NCBI RefSeq assembly: GCF_009727055.1
Contig: NC_052349.1
Coordinates: 38,468,546-38,532,545 of the forward strand
Length of the DNA: 64,000 nt
From: Benincasa hispida
Lineage: Eukaryota; Streptophyta; Magnoliopsida; Cucurbitales; Cucurbitaceae
Direction of reading: 5' to 3'
The notes beneath the pieces are model-generated. The model worked only from the letters and a program-made list of their open reading frames with translations. It searched no databases and was not told the DNA's origin. This document shows positions 9,225-20,194 of this stretch, piece by piece. How positions within the stretch are numbered: the first letter of the stretch is position 1; each line of letters begins with the position of its first letter. The position numbers were made by a program, and so were the translations under genes.

Positions 9225-10843
9225 TAAATTGGATAAATGGAAGAGATACAATCTATCTAGAGGAGGTCGCTCCACCCTTTGTAAGTTAGTTCTTTCTCAT
9301 ATCCCAATTTACTATATGTCACTTTTCTTGATGCTAGAAAAGGTGGTTCAGACTATAGAAAGACTTTTGAGAAATTTTTTATGGGAAGGGCATTCTGGAA
9401 GTAAAATAAATCATTTAATAAAATAGGACCTTGTTTCTCATTCTCAAGAAGATGGTGGACTTGGTATTGGTGGTTTGAAACTAAAAAATCAAAGCCTACT
9501 AGTAAAATGGGGGTGGAGGTTCATCGATGAGGAGAATTCTCTTAGGAGGAAAATAATTACAAGCATCCATGGAAGAAGTAAGTTTGGTTGGCACACTAAT
9601 GGTAAAACTACCTGCAGCCTTAGAAGTCCTTGGGTCAACATCTCAAGATCTTGACTAAAAGTGGAATCTTTGGCAGCCTTTAAAGTAGGTAACGGTGAAA
9701 GGGTAGGTTTTTGGATTGGCCCTTGGTTGGAAATTGTTCCTTTAAAAGACTCATTTCCTAGTCTTTTCTTCATCTCCACCAAGCCCGAAGGCACGTTACA
9801 AGACTTTTGGGATGAGACATTAACTTCTTGGTCTTTCCATTTTAGAAGACTGCTAAAGGAAGAAGAGGCAGAAAACTTCCAGCTCTTGACTGAAAAACTT
9901 TCCCACTCTAAACTTAATTTGCTTCCCGATAAAAGAAGGTGGACTTTAGAACCAAGTGGGACTTTTTCAGTCAAGTTTCTTGTAAAGCACCTATCCTTCT
10001 CCTCCCCAATTGGATTACAATTAGAATCAGCCTTGTGGAAGTCCAAGAGCCCTAGAAGGGTTAATATATTGATTTGGATCATGCTGAATGGCTTGTTTAA
10101 CAGTACAGATATTCTTCAAAGGAAGCTGCCAACTCATTATATTTCTCCACAGGTTTGCTCTCTATGTTGGACAAATTCAGAATCTCTTTCACATTTGTTC
10201 TTCCAGTGTGTTTTTGCAGAAAACTGTTGGATACGTTTATTTAATTGCTTCAATGTCAGCTGGGTTTTAGACAATGATTTTAAGGCAAATGTGCTACAAC
10301 TTTTAATTGGTCCAAAATTGAAGAAGAAGCCAAGATTTCTTTGGGTCAATGCAGTCAAAGCTTTGTTATCAGAACTATGGTTTGAAAGGAATCAAAGAGT
10401 GTTTCAAGACAAAACATCTCTTTGCTCCTTTAAATTCGATACCGCTCTTATCAATGCCTCCTCTTGGTGCTCTCTCTCCAAAGATTTTAAAGATTTCTCC
10501 ATTCAAGACATCAGTCTCAATTGGAACGCCTTCATTTTTCCGCTTTCTTGATCTTGTAACTGCCTAGATTTTGGCAACATTTTATTTTCCAGATTTTCAT
10601 TTTGGTGTATGCCTTTATATTAGGCAAGGACTAGTCAGACTTGTACTCAGTTATAGAATTTTTGTTCTACTTTTTAGGATATGATGAGAATGCTATTGAG
10701 ATTTCAACCTAGTTGAGATGTCCTGGTGCATTTGCTGATCCTTTTTTATTATATTTTGTTTGCTAGTGTTTGTTTCCTTTCATACACTTATAACATCTTT
10801 CATTATCTTAATGAAGTGGATTGTTTCTTGTTCAAAAAAAAAA
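9225..10843 (+). mobile_element. 5'-truncated LINE with poly(A) tail, copy 1
   Basis: A plus-strand non-LTR retrotransposon fragment. It opens inside the RT C-terminal region (LDKWKRYNLSRGGRSTLCK, then WEGHSGSKINHL, EDGGLGIGGLK, VKWGWRF). The 296-residue frame 9661-10551 follows with the zf-RVT zinc-binding domain (SPRRVNILIWIML, then CSLCWTNSESLSHLFFQC) and an ALLSELWFERNQRVF tail. The coding part ends at 10551. A 3' UTR with GTAC/TTGTAC stretches runs to a 10-base A run at 10834-10843. The flanks carry AATTTGAGCACACAGGAG (9207-9224) and AATTTGAGCACGCGGGAG (10842-10859), a target site duplication with two differences. Stops at 9424 and 9654 show it is inactive. Confidence 0.9.
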
Positions 10844-10859
10844 TTTGAGCACGCGGGAG

Positions 10860-11957
10860 GGCATCCGATTGATGAGATGAGCTGCAGTAAGTACAGCATC
10901 TCCCCATAGATACGATGGTAAGGAAGCAGATATCATGAGAGATCGGGCTACTTCAATAGGGTGGCGATTTTTTCGCTCAACCACCCCCATTTTGTTGAGG
11001 GGTATAGGCACAGGAATTCTGGTGGATGATACCTTTAGATGTTAAAAACTCACGGAGGGATTGATTAATAAATTCACGTCCATTGTCACTCCGAAGAATG
11101 GCAATTTTGTTATTGAATTGAGTTTCGACAGTAGTATATAACTGTTGAAATACCGCTGTCATTTCAGATTTGTCTGTAAGAAGAAACACCCATGTAAGAC
11201 GAGTGTGATCATCTATAAAGGTGACAAACCACCATTTTTTCGACACAATTGTGACATTAGACGGACCTCAAATGTCACTATGTATCAAATGGAAGGGTCG
11301 GGAAGGTTTATAGGGTTGTGAAGTAAAGGAGGTTCTAGGCTGCTTTGCACGAATACAAACATCACAAGATAAAGAAGACACATCCACATTACGAAATAAG
11401 TGGAGAAATAGATATTTCATATAATGAAAGTTTGGATGTCCAAGCCGAAAGTGCGATAATAAAAAATCAATTTCAGAAATAGTAAGAGAAGACAATAAAC
11501 TAGTCCTAGACAAGCTCCTAGAGGAAGTATCATTGGAGAGGAAATAGAGCCCCCTATTGTGCCGGGCAGTGCCAATCGTCTTCCCCGAGCTCAGGTCCTG
11601 AAATAAAACATCATCTGGTGAGAAAACAACTTTGCAGTTCAAATCTCTAGTTATTTTACTGACCGATAGCAAATTATGAGATATCTTTGGCACATGTAAA
11701 ACATTCTGTAAAACCAACCCCTGAATCGGAGATAAGTGACCATTTCCAACAATGGGGGCGAACGACCCATCTGCAATTCGTATTCTCTCATTTCCAACAC
11801 TTGGATAATAGGAGAGGAATTGATCAGATGATCCAGTTAAGTGGTCAGTTGCTCCAGAATCAAGGATCCAGGATTCATCTCCCTTAACAAAGAAACTAAA
11901 GGAATGGGGAGTACTTGATTGGACAATATTGTCGGTTCCAACTGTACTTGGATCCAC
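10860..11957 (-). pseudogene. Copia protease, GAG-pre-integrase and integrase core
   Basis: The frame 11957-11268 carries DESWILDSGATDHLTGSSDQ (aspartic protease active site), IRIADGSFAP, ISHNLLSVSKITRDLNCK, ARHNRGLYFLSND, then LSHFRLGHPNFHYMKYLF and CDVCIRAKQPR. The last block is the zinc-binding start of integrase. It ends at HLIHSDI, with the first catalytic Asp, by a stop. The frame 11246-10977 continues with FVTFIDDHTRLTWVFLL, RSDNGREFINQSLREF and the second catalytic Asp, then YTPQQNG. A nonsense change after HSDI and others further on make it inactive. The identical copy lies at 15589-16686. Confidence 0.88.
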
Positions 11958-13024
11958 CTGGCTGGTCCCTTGAGGAGCACCATTAATTGTTTCCCCGACG
12001 AAGGTTCGACTGGACTTAGATTTATCGTTTTGAGGATGTCGCTTGCCATTTGGTGGTCGACCATGTAATTTCCAGCATTAGTCTTTTGTATGTCATGGTT
12101 TCTTACAATGTTCACAAATTGGAGGGGTCTTTCCATTCTGTTTGTCATTCTCTGATCTAGATGACTTGACTCCAAACGCAGCAAAGTCTAAGGCGGTAGT
12201 TGTTGTACCATTCATAGTGCTAGTTCGATCTTCTTCCAATCTGACTTCTGAGCAAACTTCCATCAGGGACAACATTGGTCTTTGTCCCAAAATTCGGCTC
12301 TGAACACCATCAAATTTCGAGTTTAAGCCAGCCAGAAAATCATATACGCGGTCAGCCTCCTCAATCTTCGAATACTGAACCCCGTCGACTGGGTAATTCT
12401 AAACTATTTCCCGACACAAATCCATTTCTTGCCATAATAGTGATAATTTATTGAAATAGGATGTTACGTCGAGAGTCCTCTGCTTGCACTCATGCACCTG
12501 TTTTCTCAATGTATAAAGGCATGAAGCATTCTACCTCTTCGAATATAGTTTCTGGACAGTTTCCCAGATATCCCAAGCCAATGTTGAGTAAAGTGGCTTC
12601 CTGATCTGGGGTTCCATATTATTTATTAAAATCGAGCGGAGGAAAGAATCCTCTCCCTTCCATATACGTTCTTGAGGATCCCCAGGGTTTGGTCTAGGTA
12701 TCTCCCCGGTTAGATATCCAAATTTGTGCCGTCCTCGAGAACCATTCTCACAGATTGTGACCAAGAAAAATAGTTCTGGCCATTAAGTTTTTTGCCGATA
12801 GATATTCTTGCAGAATTACACAGAACCAGACATAATGTTTTCAAAAGGTAAAGTAGGGTAAGTAGTTATCGGAGTTTCTAAACATAACGGAAATCCCGAA
12901 TACGTATCTGGGTGAAAGTCAGTTGAAGGATTGGTTGTGGATCTAACGACTGCCCCAAGCGCAGAAATCTGCTGCTGCAAATTTGCCAGTTGCTGTTGAA
13001 ACCCAACGGTCCCACTAAAACCTG
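11958..13024 (-). pseudogene. Copia gag (capsid and zinc knuckle), copy 1
   Basis: Minus-strand frames give the capsid block (GRHKFGYLTGEIPRPNPGD, 12764-12531), the NPKFDGVQSRIL-like region (near 12290-12330) and the knuckle ICEHCKKPWHTKD followed by a stop codon where family members have Gln before the last Cys (at about 12078). That stop and frame breaks near 12400 and 12530 kill the protein. At 13024 the match to copy 2 ends. Confidence 0.85.
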
Positions 13025-13256
13025 CTGTAGGTTGTTTCTACCTATAGACCCCTGAAAAAAATGGTTTCTGCTGGCATGGGAAGAGAGGCTTGAGGAGCTG
13101 GCTAACCAGAGGGCAGAATGTGGGAAAAAAGGGATTGCTGTAATGGGTTTGGCTGGACTGGCTGGGCTGCGAGATCGGGCAACGTCGACGGCAGCAATGG
13201 AGGTCCTCCGACGGCCGCTGGAGTGATCGGCGGCTGGAGGGATTGCTCGGCGCTCC
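13025..13256 (-). pseudogene. Variant gag linker at a contig edge
   Basis: Positions 13025-13161 differ from the corresponding 17754-17887. Then 13162-13256 again matches 17888-17982 base for base in the stretch compared. So two gag variants with different linkers (137 and 134 bp) are represented. The segment stops at a single N. Confidence 0.75.
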
Positions 13257-13257
13257 N
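13257..13257. other. Single N at a duplication join
   Basis: A lone N separates gag linker sequence (…GGCGCTCC) from a jump back to the pre-RT region (GTAAATCCAAGG, identical to 8529 onward). Confidence 0.98.
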
Positions 13258-13953
13258 GTAAATCCAAGGTAGCATCAAGCTCACTGGTCTTGTCTACCTG
13301 TTCATCTGTACCCACTGGTTGCACATTTTTAGTTCCCTGTGTATCTCTTGGCAATTCACCCCTATCATCGATCTTGACTTCGTCAGAGGTCACTACATCA
13401 TCTTCAACACATTCATTATCATTAGAAATAGAGGTACCTTGAGCCGGTTCTGGTTCTGACTCTTGAACATCTTCCGGCAGAGTAACAGGAGGAACTATTT
13501 CATAAACTATTTTCTTTCGAAGATTCTTCCTATAGTAGGTTATTCAAGGTACTTGTTTTGTAGGGAGGACAGGATCATTTGTATCAGGAATAGACTCTGG
13601 AAATAGATCTACAGGAATAGAGTAGGTAGATGCATTAGCCTCTTCACTTGTGATCTCCCCCTTAAAGAAAACTAACGGGAAAAAAAGGTTTGTCCTCTTG
13701 AAAGATGACATACATGGTGACTAAAATACTTTCGAGAGGAAGGCTGGAAACACGTGTATCCCCGTTGATGGAGTGGATACCCAACAAACACACATTTTTG
13801 GGCCCGAGGAGCAAATTTGCTCTGGTGAGGACCGTGATTATGAATAAAAATAGTACAGCCAAACACCCGAAGAGGAACATCCGGGAAAAGATGAGTGGAC
13901 GAAAAAGACTCTTTAAAACATTCTAAAGGGTTTGGAATTTGAGCACACAGGAG

Positions 13954-15572
13954 TAAATTGGATAAATGGAAGAGATACAATCTATCTAGAGGAGGTCGCT
14001 CCACCCTTTGTAAGTTAGTTCTTTCTCATATCCCAATTTACTATATGTCACTTTTCTTGATGCTAGAAAAGGTGGTTCAGACTATAGAAAGACTTTTGAG
14101 AAATTTTTTATGGGAAGGGCATTCTGGAAGTAAAATAAATCATTTAATAAAATAGGACCTTGTTTCTCATTCTCAAGAAGATGGTGGACTTGGTATTGGT
14201 GGTTTGAAACTAAAAAATCAAAGCCTACTAGTAAAATGGGGGTGGAGGTTCATCGATGAGGAGAATTCTCTTAGGAGGAAAATAATTACAAGCATCCATG
14301 GAAGAAGTAAGTTTGGTTGGCACACTAATGGTAAAACTACCTGCAGCCTTAGAAGTCCTTGGGTCAACATCTCAAGATCTTGACTAAAAGTGGAATCTTT
14401 GGCAGCCTTTAAAGTAGGTAACGGTGAAAGGGTAGGTTTTTGGATTGGCCCTTGGTTGGAAATTGTTCCTTTAAAAGACTCATTTCCTAGTCTTTTCTTC
14501 ATCTCCACCAAGCCCGAAGGCACGTTACAAGACTTTTGGGATGAGACATTAACTTCTTGGTCTTTCCATTTTAGAAGACTGCTAAAGGAAGAAGAGGCAG
14601 AAAACTTCCAGCTCTTGACTGAAAAACTTTCCCACTCTAAACTTAATTTGCTTCCCGATAAAAGAAGGTGGACTTTAGAACCAAGTGGGACTTTTTCAGT
14701 CAAGTTTCTTGTAAAGCACCTATCCTTCTCCTCCCCAATTGGATTACAATTAGAATCAGCCTTGTGGAAGTCCAAGAGCCCTAGAAGGGTTAATATATTG
14801 ATTTGGATCATGCTGAATGGCTTGTTTAACAGTACAGATATTCTTCAAAGGAAGCTGCCAACTCATTATATTTCTCCACAGGTTTGCTCTCTATGTTGGA
14901 CAAATTCAGAATCTCTTTCACATTTGTTCTTCCAGTGTGTTTTTGCAGAAAACTGTTGGATACGTTTATTTAATTGCTTCAATGTCAGCTGGGTTTTAGA
15001 CAATGATTTTAAGGCAAATGTGCTACAACTTTTAATTGGTCCAAAATTGAAGAAGAAGCCAAGATTTCTTTGGGTCAATGCAGTCAAAGCTTTGTTATCA
15101 GAACTATGGTTTGAAAGGAATCAAAGAGTGTTTCAAGACAAAACATCTCTTTGCTCCTTTAAATTCGATACCGCTCTTATCAATGCCTCCTCTTGGTGCT
15201 CTCTCTCCAAAGATTTTAAAGATTTCTCCATTCAAGACATCAGTCTCAATTGGAACGCCTTCATTTTTCCGCTTTCTTGATCTTGTAACTGCCTAGATTT
15301 TGGCAACATTTTATTTTCCAGATTTTCATTTTGGTGTATGCCTTTATATTAGGCAAGGACTAGTCAGACTTGTACTCAGTTATAGAATTTTTGTTCTACT
15401 TTTTAGGATATGATGAGAATGCTATTGAGATTTCAACCTAGTTGAGATGTCCTGGTGCATTTGCTGATCCTTTTTTATTATATTTTGTTTGCTAGTGTTT
15501 GTTTCCTTTCATACACTTATAACATCTTTCATTATCTTAATGAAGTGGATTGTTTCTTGTTCAAAAAAAAAA
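13954..15572 (+). mobile_element. 5'-truncated LINE with poly(A) tail, copy 2
   Basis: Same LINE insertion as 9225-10843, with the zf-RVT frame at 14390-15280, an A run at 15563-15572 and target duplications at 13936-13953 and 15571-15588. It is a duplicate of the surrounding block and not an independent insertion, because both flanks are duplicated as well. Confidence 0.9.
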
Positions 15573-15588
15573 TTTGAGCACGCGGGAG

Positions 15589-16686
15589 GGCATCCGATTG
15601 ATGAGATGAGCTGCAGTAAGTACAGCATCTCCCCATAGATACGATGGTAAGGAAGCAGATATCATGAGAGATCGGGCTACTTCAATAGGGTGGCGATTTT
15701 TTCGCTCAACCACCCCCATTTTGTTGAGGGGTATAGGCACAGGAATTCTGGTGGATGATACCTTTAGATGTTAAAAACTCACGGAGGGATTGATTAATAA
15801 ATTCACGTCCATTGTCACTCCGAAGAATGGCAATTTTGTTATTGAATTGAGTTTCGACAGTAGTATATAACTGTTGAAATACCGCTGTCATTTCAGATTT
15901 GTCTGTAAGAAGAAACACCCATGTAAGACGAGTGTGATCATCTATAAAGGTGACAAACCACCATTTTTTCGACACAATTGTGACATTAGACGGACCTCAA
16001 ATGTCACTATGTATCAAATGGAAGGGTCGGGAAGGTTTATAGGGTTGTGAAGTAAAGGAGGTTCTAGGCTGCTTTGCACGAATACAAACATCACAAGATA
16101 AAGAAGACACATCCACATTACGAAATAAGTGGAGAAATAGATATTTCATATAATGAAAGTTTGGATGTCCAAGCCGAAAGTGCGATAATAAAAAATCAAT
16201 TTCAGAAATAGTAAGAGAAGACAATAAACTAGTCCTAGACAAGCTCCTAGAGGAAGTATCATTGGAGAGGAAATAGAGCCCCCTATTGTGCCGGGCAGTG
16301 CCAATCGTCTTCCCCGAGCTCAGGTCCTGAAATAAAACATCATCTGGTGAGAAAACAACTTTGCAGTTCAAATCTCTAGTTATTTTACTGACCGATAGCA
16401 AATTATGAGATATCTTTGGCACATGTAAAACATTCTGTAAAACCAACCCCTGAATCGGAGATAAGTGACCATTTCCAACAATGGGGGCGAACGACCCATC
16501 TGCAATTCGTATTCTCTCATTTCCAACACTTGGATAATAGGAGAGGAATTGATCAGATGATCCAGTTAAGTGGTCAGTTGCTCCAGAATCAAGGATCCAG
16601 GATTCATCTCCCTTAACAAAGAAACTAAAGGAATGGGGAGTACTTGATTGGACAATATTGTCGGTTCCAACTGTACTTGGATCCAC
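15589..16686 (-). pseudogene. Copia protease, GAG-pre-integrase and integrase core, copy 2
   Basis: Translation is identical to 10860-11957, including the DSGATDH protease motif (frame 16686-15997), RSDNGREF (frame 15975-15706) and the same premature stop after HSDI. Confidence 0.88.
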
Positions 16687-18192
16687 CTGGCTGGTCCCTT
16701 GAGGAGCACCATTAATTGTTTCCCCGACGAAGGTTCGACTGGACTTAGATTTATCGTTTTGAGGATGTCGCTTGCCATTTGGTGGTCGACCATGTAATTT
16801 CCAGCATTAGTCTTTTGTATGTCATGGTTTCTTACAATGTTCACAAATTGGAGGGGTCTTTCCATTCTGTTTGTCATTCTCTGATCTAGATGACTTGACT
16901 CCAAACGCAGCAAAGTCTAAGGCGGTAGTTGTTGTACCATTCATAGTGCTAGTTCGATCTTCTTCCAATCTGACTTCTGAGCAAACTTCCATCAGGGACA
17001 ACATTGGTCTTTGTCCCAAAATTCGGCTCTGAACACCATCAAATTTCGAGTTTAAGCCAGCCAGAAAATCATATACGCGGTCAGCCTCCTCAATCTTCGA
17101 ATACTGAACCCCGTCGACTGGGTAATTCTAAACTATTTCCCGACACAAATCCATTTCTTGCCATAATAGTGATAATTTATTGAAATAGGATGTTACGTCG
17201 AGAGTCCTCTGCTTGCACTCATGCACCTGTTTTCTCAATGTATAAAGGCATGAAGCATTCTACCTCTTCGAATATAGTTTCTGGACAGTTTCCCAGATAT
17301 CCCAAGCCAATGTTGAGTAAAGTGGCTTCCTGATCTGGGGTTCCATATTATTTATTAAAATCGAGCGGAGGAAAGAATCCTCTCCCTTCCATATACGTTC
17401 TTGAGGATCCCCAGGGTTTGGTCTAGGTATCTCCCCGGTTAGATATCCAAATTTGTGCCGTCCTCGAGAACCATTCTCACAGATTGTGACCAAGAAAAAT
17501 AGTTCTGGCCATTAAGTTTTTTGCCGATAGATATTCTTGCAGAATTACACAGAACCAGACATAATGTTTTCAAAAGGTAAAGTAGGGTAAGTAGTTATCG
17601 GAGTTTCTAAACATAACGGAAATCCCGAATACGTATCTGGGTGAAAGTCAGTTGAAGGATTGGTTGTGGATCTAACGACTGCCCCAAGCGCAGAAATCTG
17701 CTGCTGCAAATTTGCCAGTTGCTGTTGAAACCCAACGGTCCCACTAAAACCTGGGTCCGATAGCTCGAAGGGCCGGGTAGACAGGACGGCAAAGAGGAAG
17801 AGACAAAAGGGAAAACCTGACCTGGAAAAAATCCACCGCCGGCTGAAAGAAACATCTGTGATGATGAGGAAGGAAGTCCGATGGTGTCTGGGCTGCGAGA
17901 TCGGGCAACGTCGACGGCAGCAATGGAGGTCCTCCGACGGCCGCTGGAGTGATCGGCGGCTGGAGGGATTGCTCGGCGCTCCACTGTACGGCCGCGACTG
18001 TTGGATCGACAAACGGCTGCTGTCCCATGTGTTGGATCTGAATTGGTCCAAGTAACGAGCGTAAATATTGGTCGACGACAGCCCTAATTTCAGCACTATA
18101 GGAATTTTCCCCTAGAGTTCCATCCCCTGCTAGGGTCGACAATTGAATCTCTTCTATTCCAGCTACAGTTTCATCACCATACTCTGATACCA
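16687..18192 (-). pseudogene. Copia gag, including N-terminus, copy 2
   Basis: The N-terminus starts at the primer-binding site (MVSEYGDETVAGIEEIQ, frame 18193-17744). It runs through a Pro/Gln-rich linker, the FNSNWQICSSRF region in another frame, the capsid block (17493-17260) and the knuckle with a stop before the last Cys (about 16807). The N-terminal motif MVSE(H/Y)GDET is shared with the element starting at 6875, showing one family. It is inactive because of frameshifts. Confidence 0.83.
18181..18192 (-). promoter_or_regulatory. Copia primer-binding site
   Basis: Minus strand TGGTATCAGAGT, one mismatch from the site at 6863-6874, directly inside the LTR. Confidence 0.8.
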
Positions 18193-18408
18193 TATTGAAA
18201 AGTAAGGGTAGAAGAGAAAAAACACCAGACTTACGTGGAAAACTCTAGATCAGGGAGAAAAAACCACGATAAGAGTTTTTTTATTTAGTTCTGATACACA
18301 GTACACAATACAGGGACAGGTGTAAATAACCAAAGGGATGAAACCCTAGACTGTAGACACCACGTAAAAAGACTAAAATACCCTTAGGGCTAAACAACAT
18401 GTTCAACA
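18193..18408 (-). repeat. 5' LTR of the second copia element (216 bp)
   Basis: It begins TGTTGAACATG on the minus strand and ends CTTTTCAATA next to the primer-binding site. It shares blocks with the LTR at 6875-7074 (ACCACGAT, GATACAC). The last bases are TA rather than CA, so the end is mutated. It abuts LINE coding sequence to the right, implying insertion into that LINE. Confidence 0.75.
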
Positions 18409-20060
18409 GTTACAAACGATGACCATTACACCTCGCAATCAACAAGAATAATAGTACTCCGAAGAGGCTCTAATAAACTGGAAAAATGAATGCCCTCAAA
18501 TTTAGGCTTAACTCTTGAATCGAGTATTTTGCAAAAAAGGTTTAGAAAGTGAGCACCAAGAAGTTGCATTCAGCTGTGCTTACTCAAATTGTTCGAACCA
18601 GGCCAATCTCTTGTCGTGGAAGACATGTTGATTTCTCTCAAACCAAAGATCCGCTAGCAGCGATTTCACAGCATTGGTCCAAAGCCATTTAGCCTTCTTC
18701 CTCGTAGTAGTGCCCAGAGATGCATTATATTAGAACGAATTTTTTTTTCCAAACACCCAATTTAATTCGAAAACCGAGAGGAGTCTTATCCAACAATTGT
18801 TCGCATAAGAGCAATCAAAAAAACAGATGCTGCAAGTCCTCTGAAGCAGCCATACAAAGGGTGCATATATGTGGGGAAAGACGATGAGAAGACAGCTTCT
18901 TTTGCAACACATCAGAGCAGTTCAAATCCCCAAATAACATAATCCACACTGTGATGTTCACACGCCGAGGACTGTTCGACTTTCAAAGTGCTTTCTCCAA
19001 TTGTTTATCAAATGGGGAGGCTTTTGAGAGATGCTTCACAAGAGACTTGATAGAATAAACTCCATTTTTATCAATTGATCAGATTCTCTTATCTGGAGTA
19101 TTTGACAAACTTTCTCCATCAAGAAGTCTGAGGAGGGCCTGAAATTCTAAAAACTCATCCTCCTTCAAATTTCTTCTAAATGCAAAGGACCAAGATGAAG
19201 AGCTTTGGCCCAATGTTCTGCAATCGAACCTATGGGATTAATGGCTATCTTGAATAATTTAGGTAGATGAACCATCAATGGAGTTTTTTCAATCCAATTA
19301 TCCATCCAAAATCCAATTTAGTGCCCATTACCAAAACGAAAGCCTGCTAAAGCATCAAATTCAGCCAAGGCTTGGAAATACTAATCCAAGGACTCCTTAA
19401 ACTTAGGCTGGAGTTTCCAGCTGTATGCCATCCGAATAAGTTGCTACCGTGGATACTTCTCACTAACTGACCCCACAGTGAGTTTTCTTCTATGATAAAG
19501 CGCCAACCCCACTTAGCAAGCAAAGGTAAATTTCTGTTTCGAAGACCTCCAATTCCAAGTCCTCCATCTTCTTGTAATCTTGTGGCTATCTCCCATTTTA
19601 CCAAATGATTCATTTTACCTCCATTGTGGCCCTCCCAAAAGAAACTTCTTATTTTTCGTTCTAATATGGAGATCACCTTTTCAGGCATTAGAAAAGTGGA
19701 CATATAATAGGTTGGAAGACTAGATAGAACAAATTTACAAAGAGTAATTCTTCCCCCTTGAGATAAATTGTACCTTTTCCACTTGTCAAGCTTATTTTGA
19801 ATTTTATCAATGATTGGCTGCCAAAAAGACACTTTCTTGGGATAACCCCTGAGTGGTAATCCAAGGTACATGAACGGCAGATTAGTGGCTTTGCAGTTGA
19901 GAAGAGAGGCAGTAGACTGCACCTTGCTGTGGTCTATATTAACTCCACATATAGCTGATTTTTCCCAGTTCACTTTTTGGTCTGAGTACTATTCAAACAA
20001 TTCTATCATCTTTAAATTTGACCTCAAAGCTTCGAGCAATGTATGTGCTTTCTAGGTTGT
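18409..20060 (-). mobile_element. Truncated LINE, RT C-terminal region and zf-RVT
   Basis: A minus-strand LINE related to the one at 9225. The frame 19973-19347 gives NWEKSAICGVNI, MYLGLPLRGYPKKVSFWQPI, DKWKRYNLSQGGRITLCKFV, WEGHNGGKMNHLVKW and EDGGLGIGGLRNRNLPLLAK. A zf-RVT part follows (about 18912-18730, LQHLFFDCSYANNCWIRLL), then AVKSLLADLWFERNQHVFHD near 18680-18620. Several stops make it dead. No poly(A) is seen: the coding end is met by the copia LTR at 18408. On the right it ends near 20060, just before GCP intron sequence. Confidence 0.85.
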
Positions 20061-20194
20061 CTTTGCTAACAGAAGTGATTTAGAAACATATTTATTCATT
20101 TTTCTTCATTATCGACTGGTGGAATTGGAAGCGTAGAAGTTTCTGAATTAGTTAAACTGAGTTCCTAATATGTCTTATGTATAACCTTTTGCAG

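Larger units (their letters stand above)
8529..13024. repeat. Copy 1 of a 4,496-bp duplicated block
   Basis: This block recurs at 13258-17753 at a constant offset of 4,729 bp. All stretches compared, including every long translated frame, are identical. It contains copia pre-RT, integrase, protease and gag on the minus strand, with a plus-strand LINE in the middle. It joins the RT sequence to its left without a break. Confidence 0.97.
13258..17753. repeat. Copy 2 of the 4,496-bp duplicated block
   Basis: Same content as 8529-13024. It holds copia pre-RT and integrase C-part (13258-13953, minus), LINE (13954-15572, plus), integrase, GAG-pre-integrase and protease (15589-16686, minus) and gag (16687-17753, minus). 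It runs on without a break into the gag start and 5' LTR to its right. Confidence 0.97.

Noticed and set aside
9489..10082. 197-residue minus-strand frame, repeated at 14218-14811
   Set aside because: It is a shadow of the LINE zf-RVT frame on the other strand and shows no known domain.
8529..17753. Recent segmental duplication of retrotransposon sequence
   Set aside because: Identity over 4.5 kb with a nested LINE, a single N at the join and a collapsed single-element order all favour overlapping contigs.
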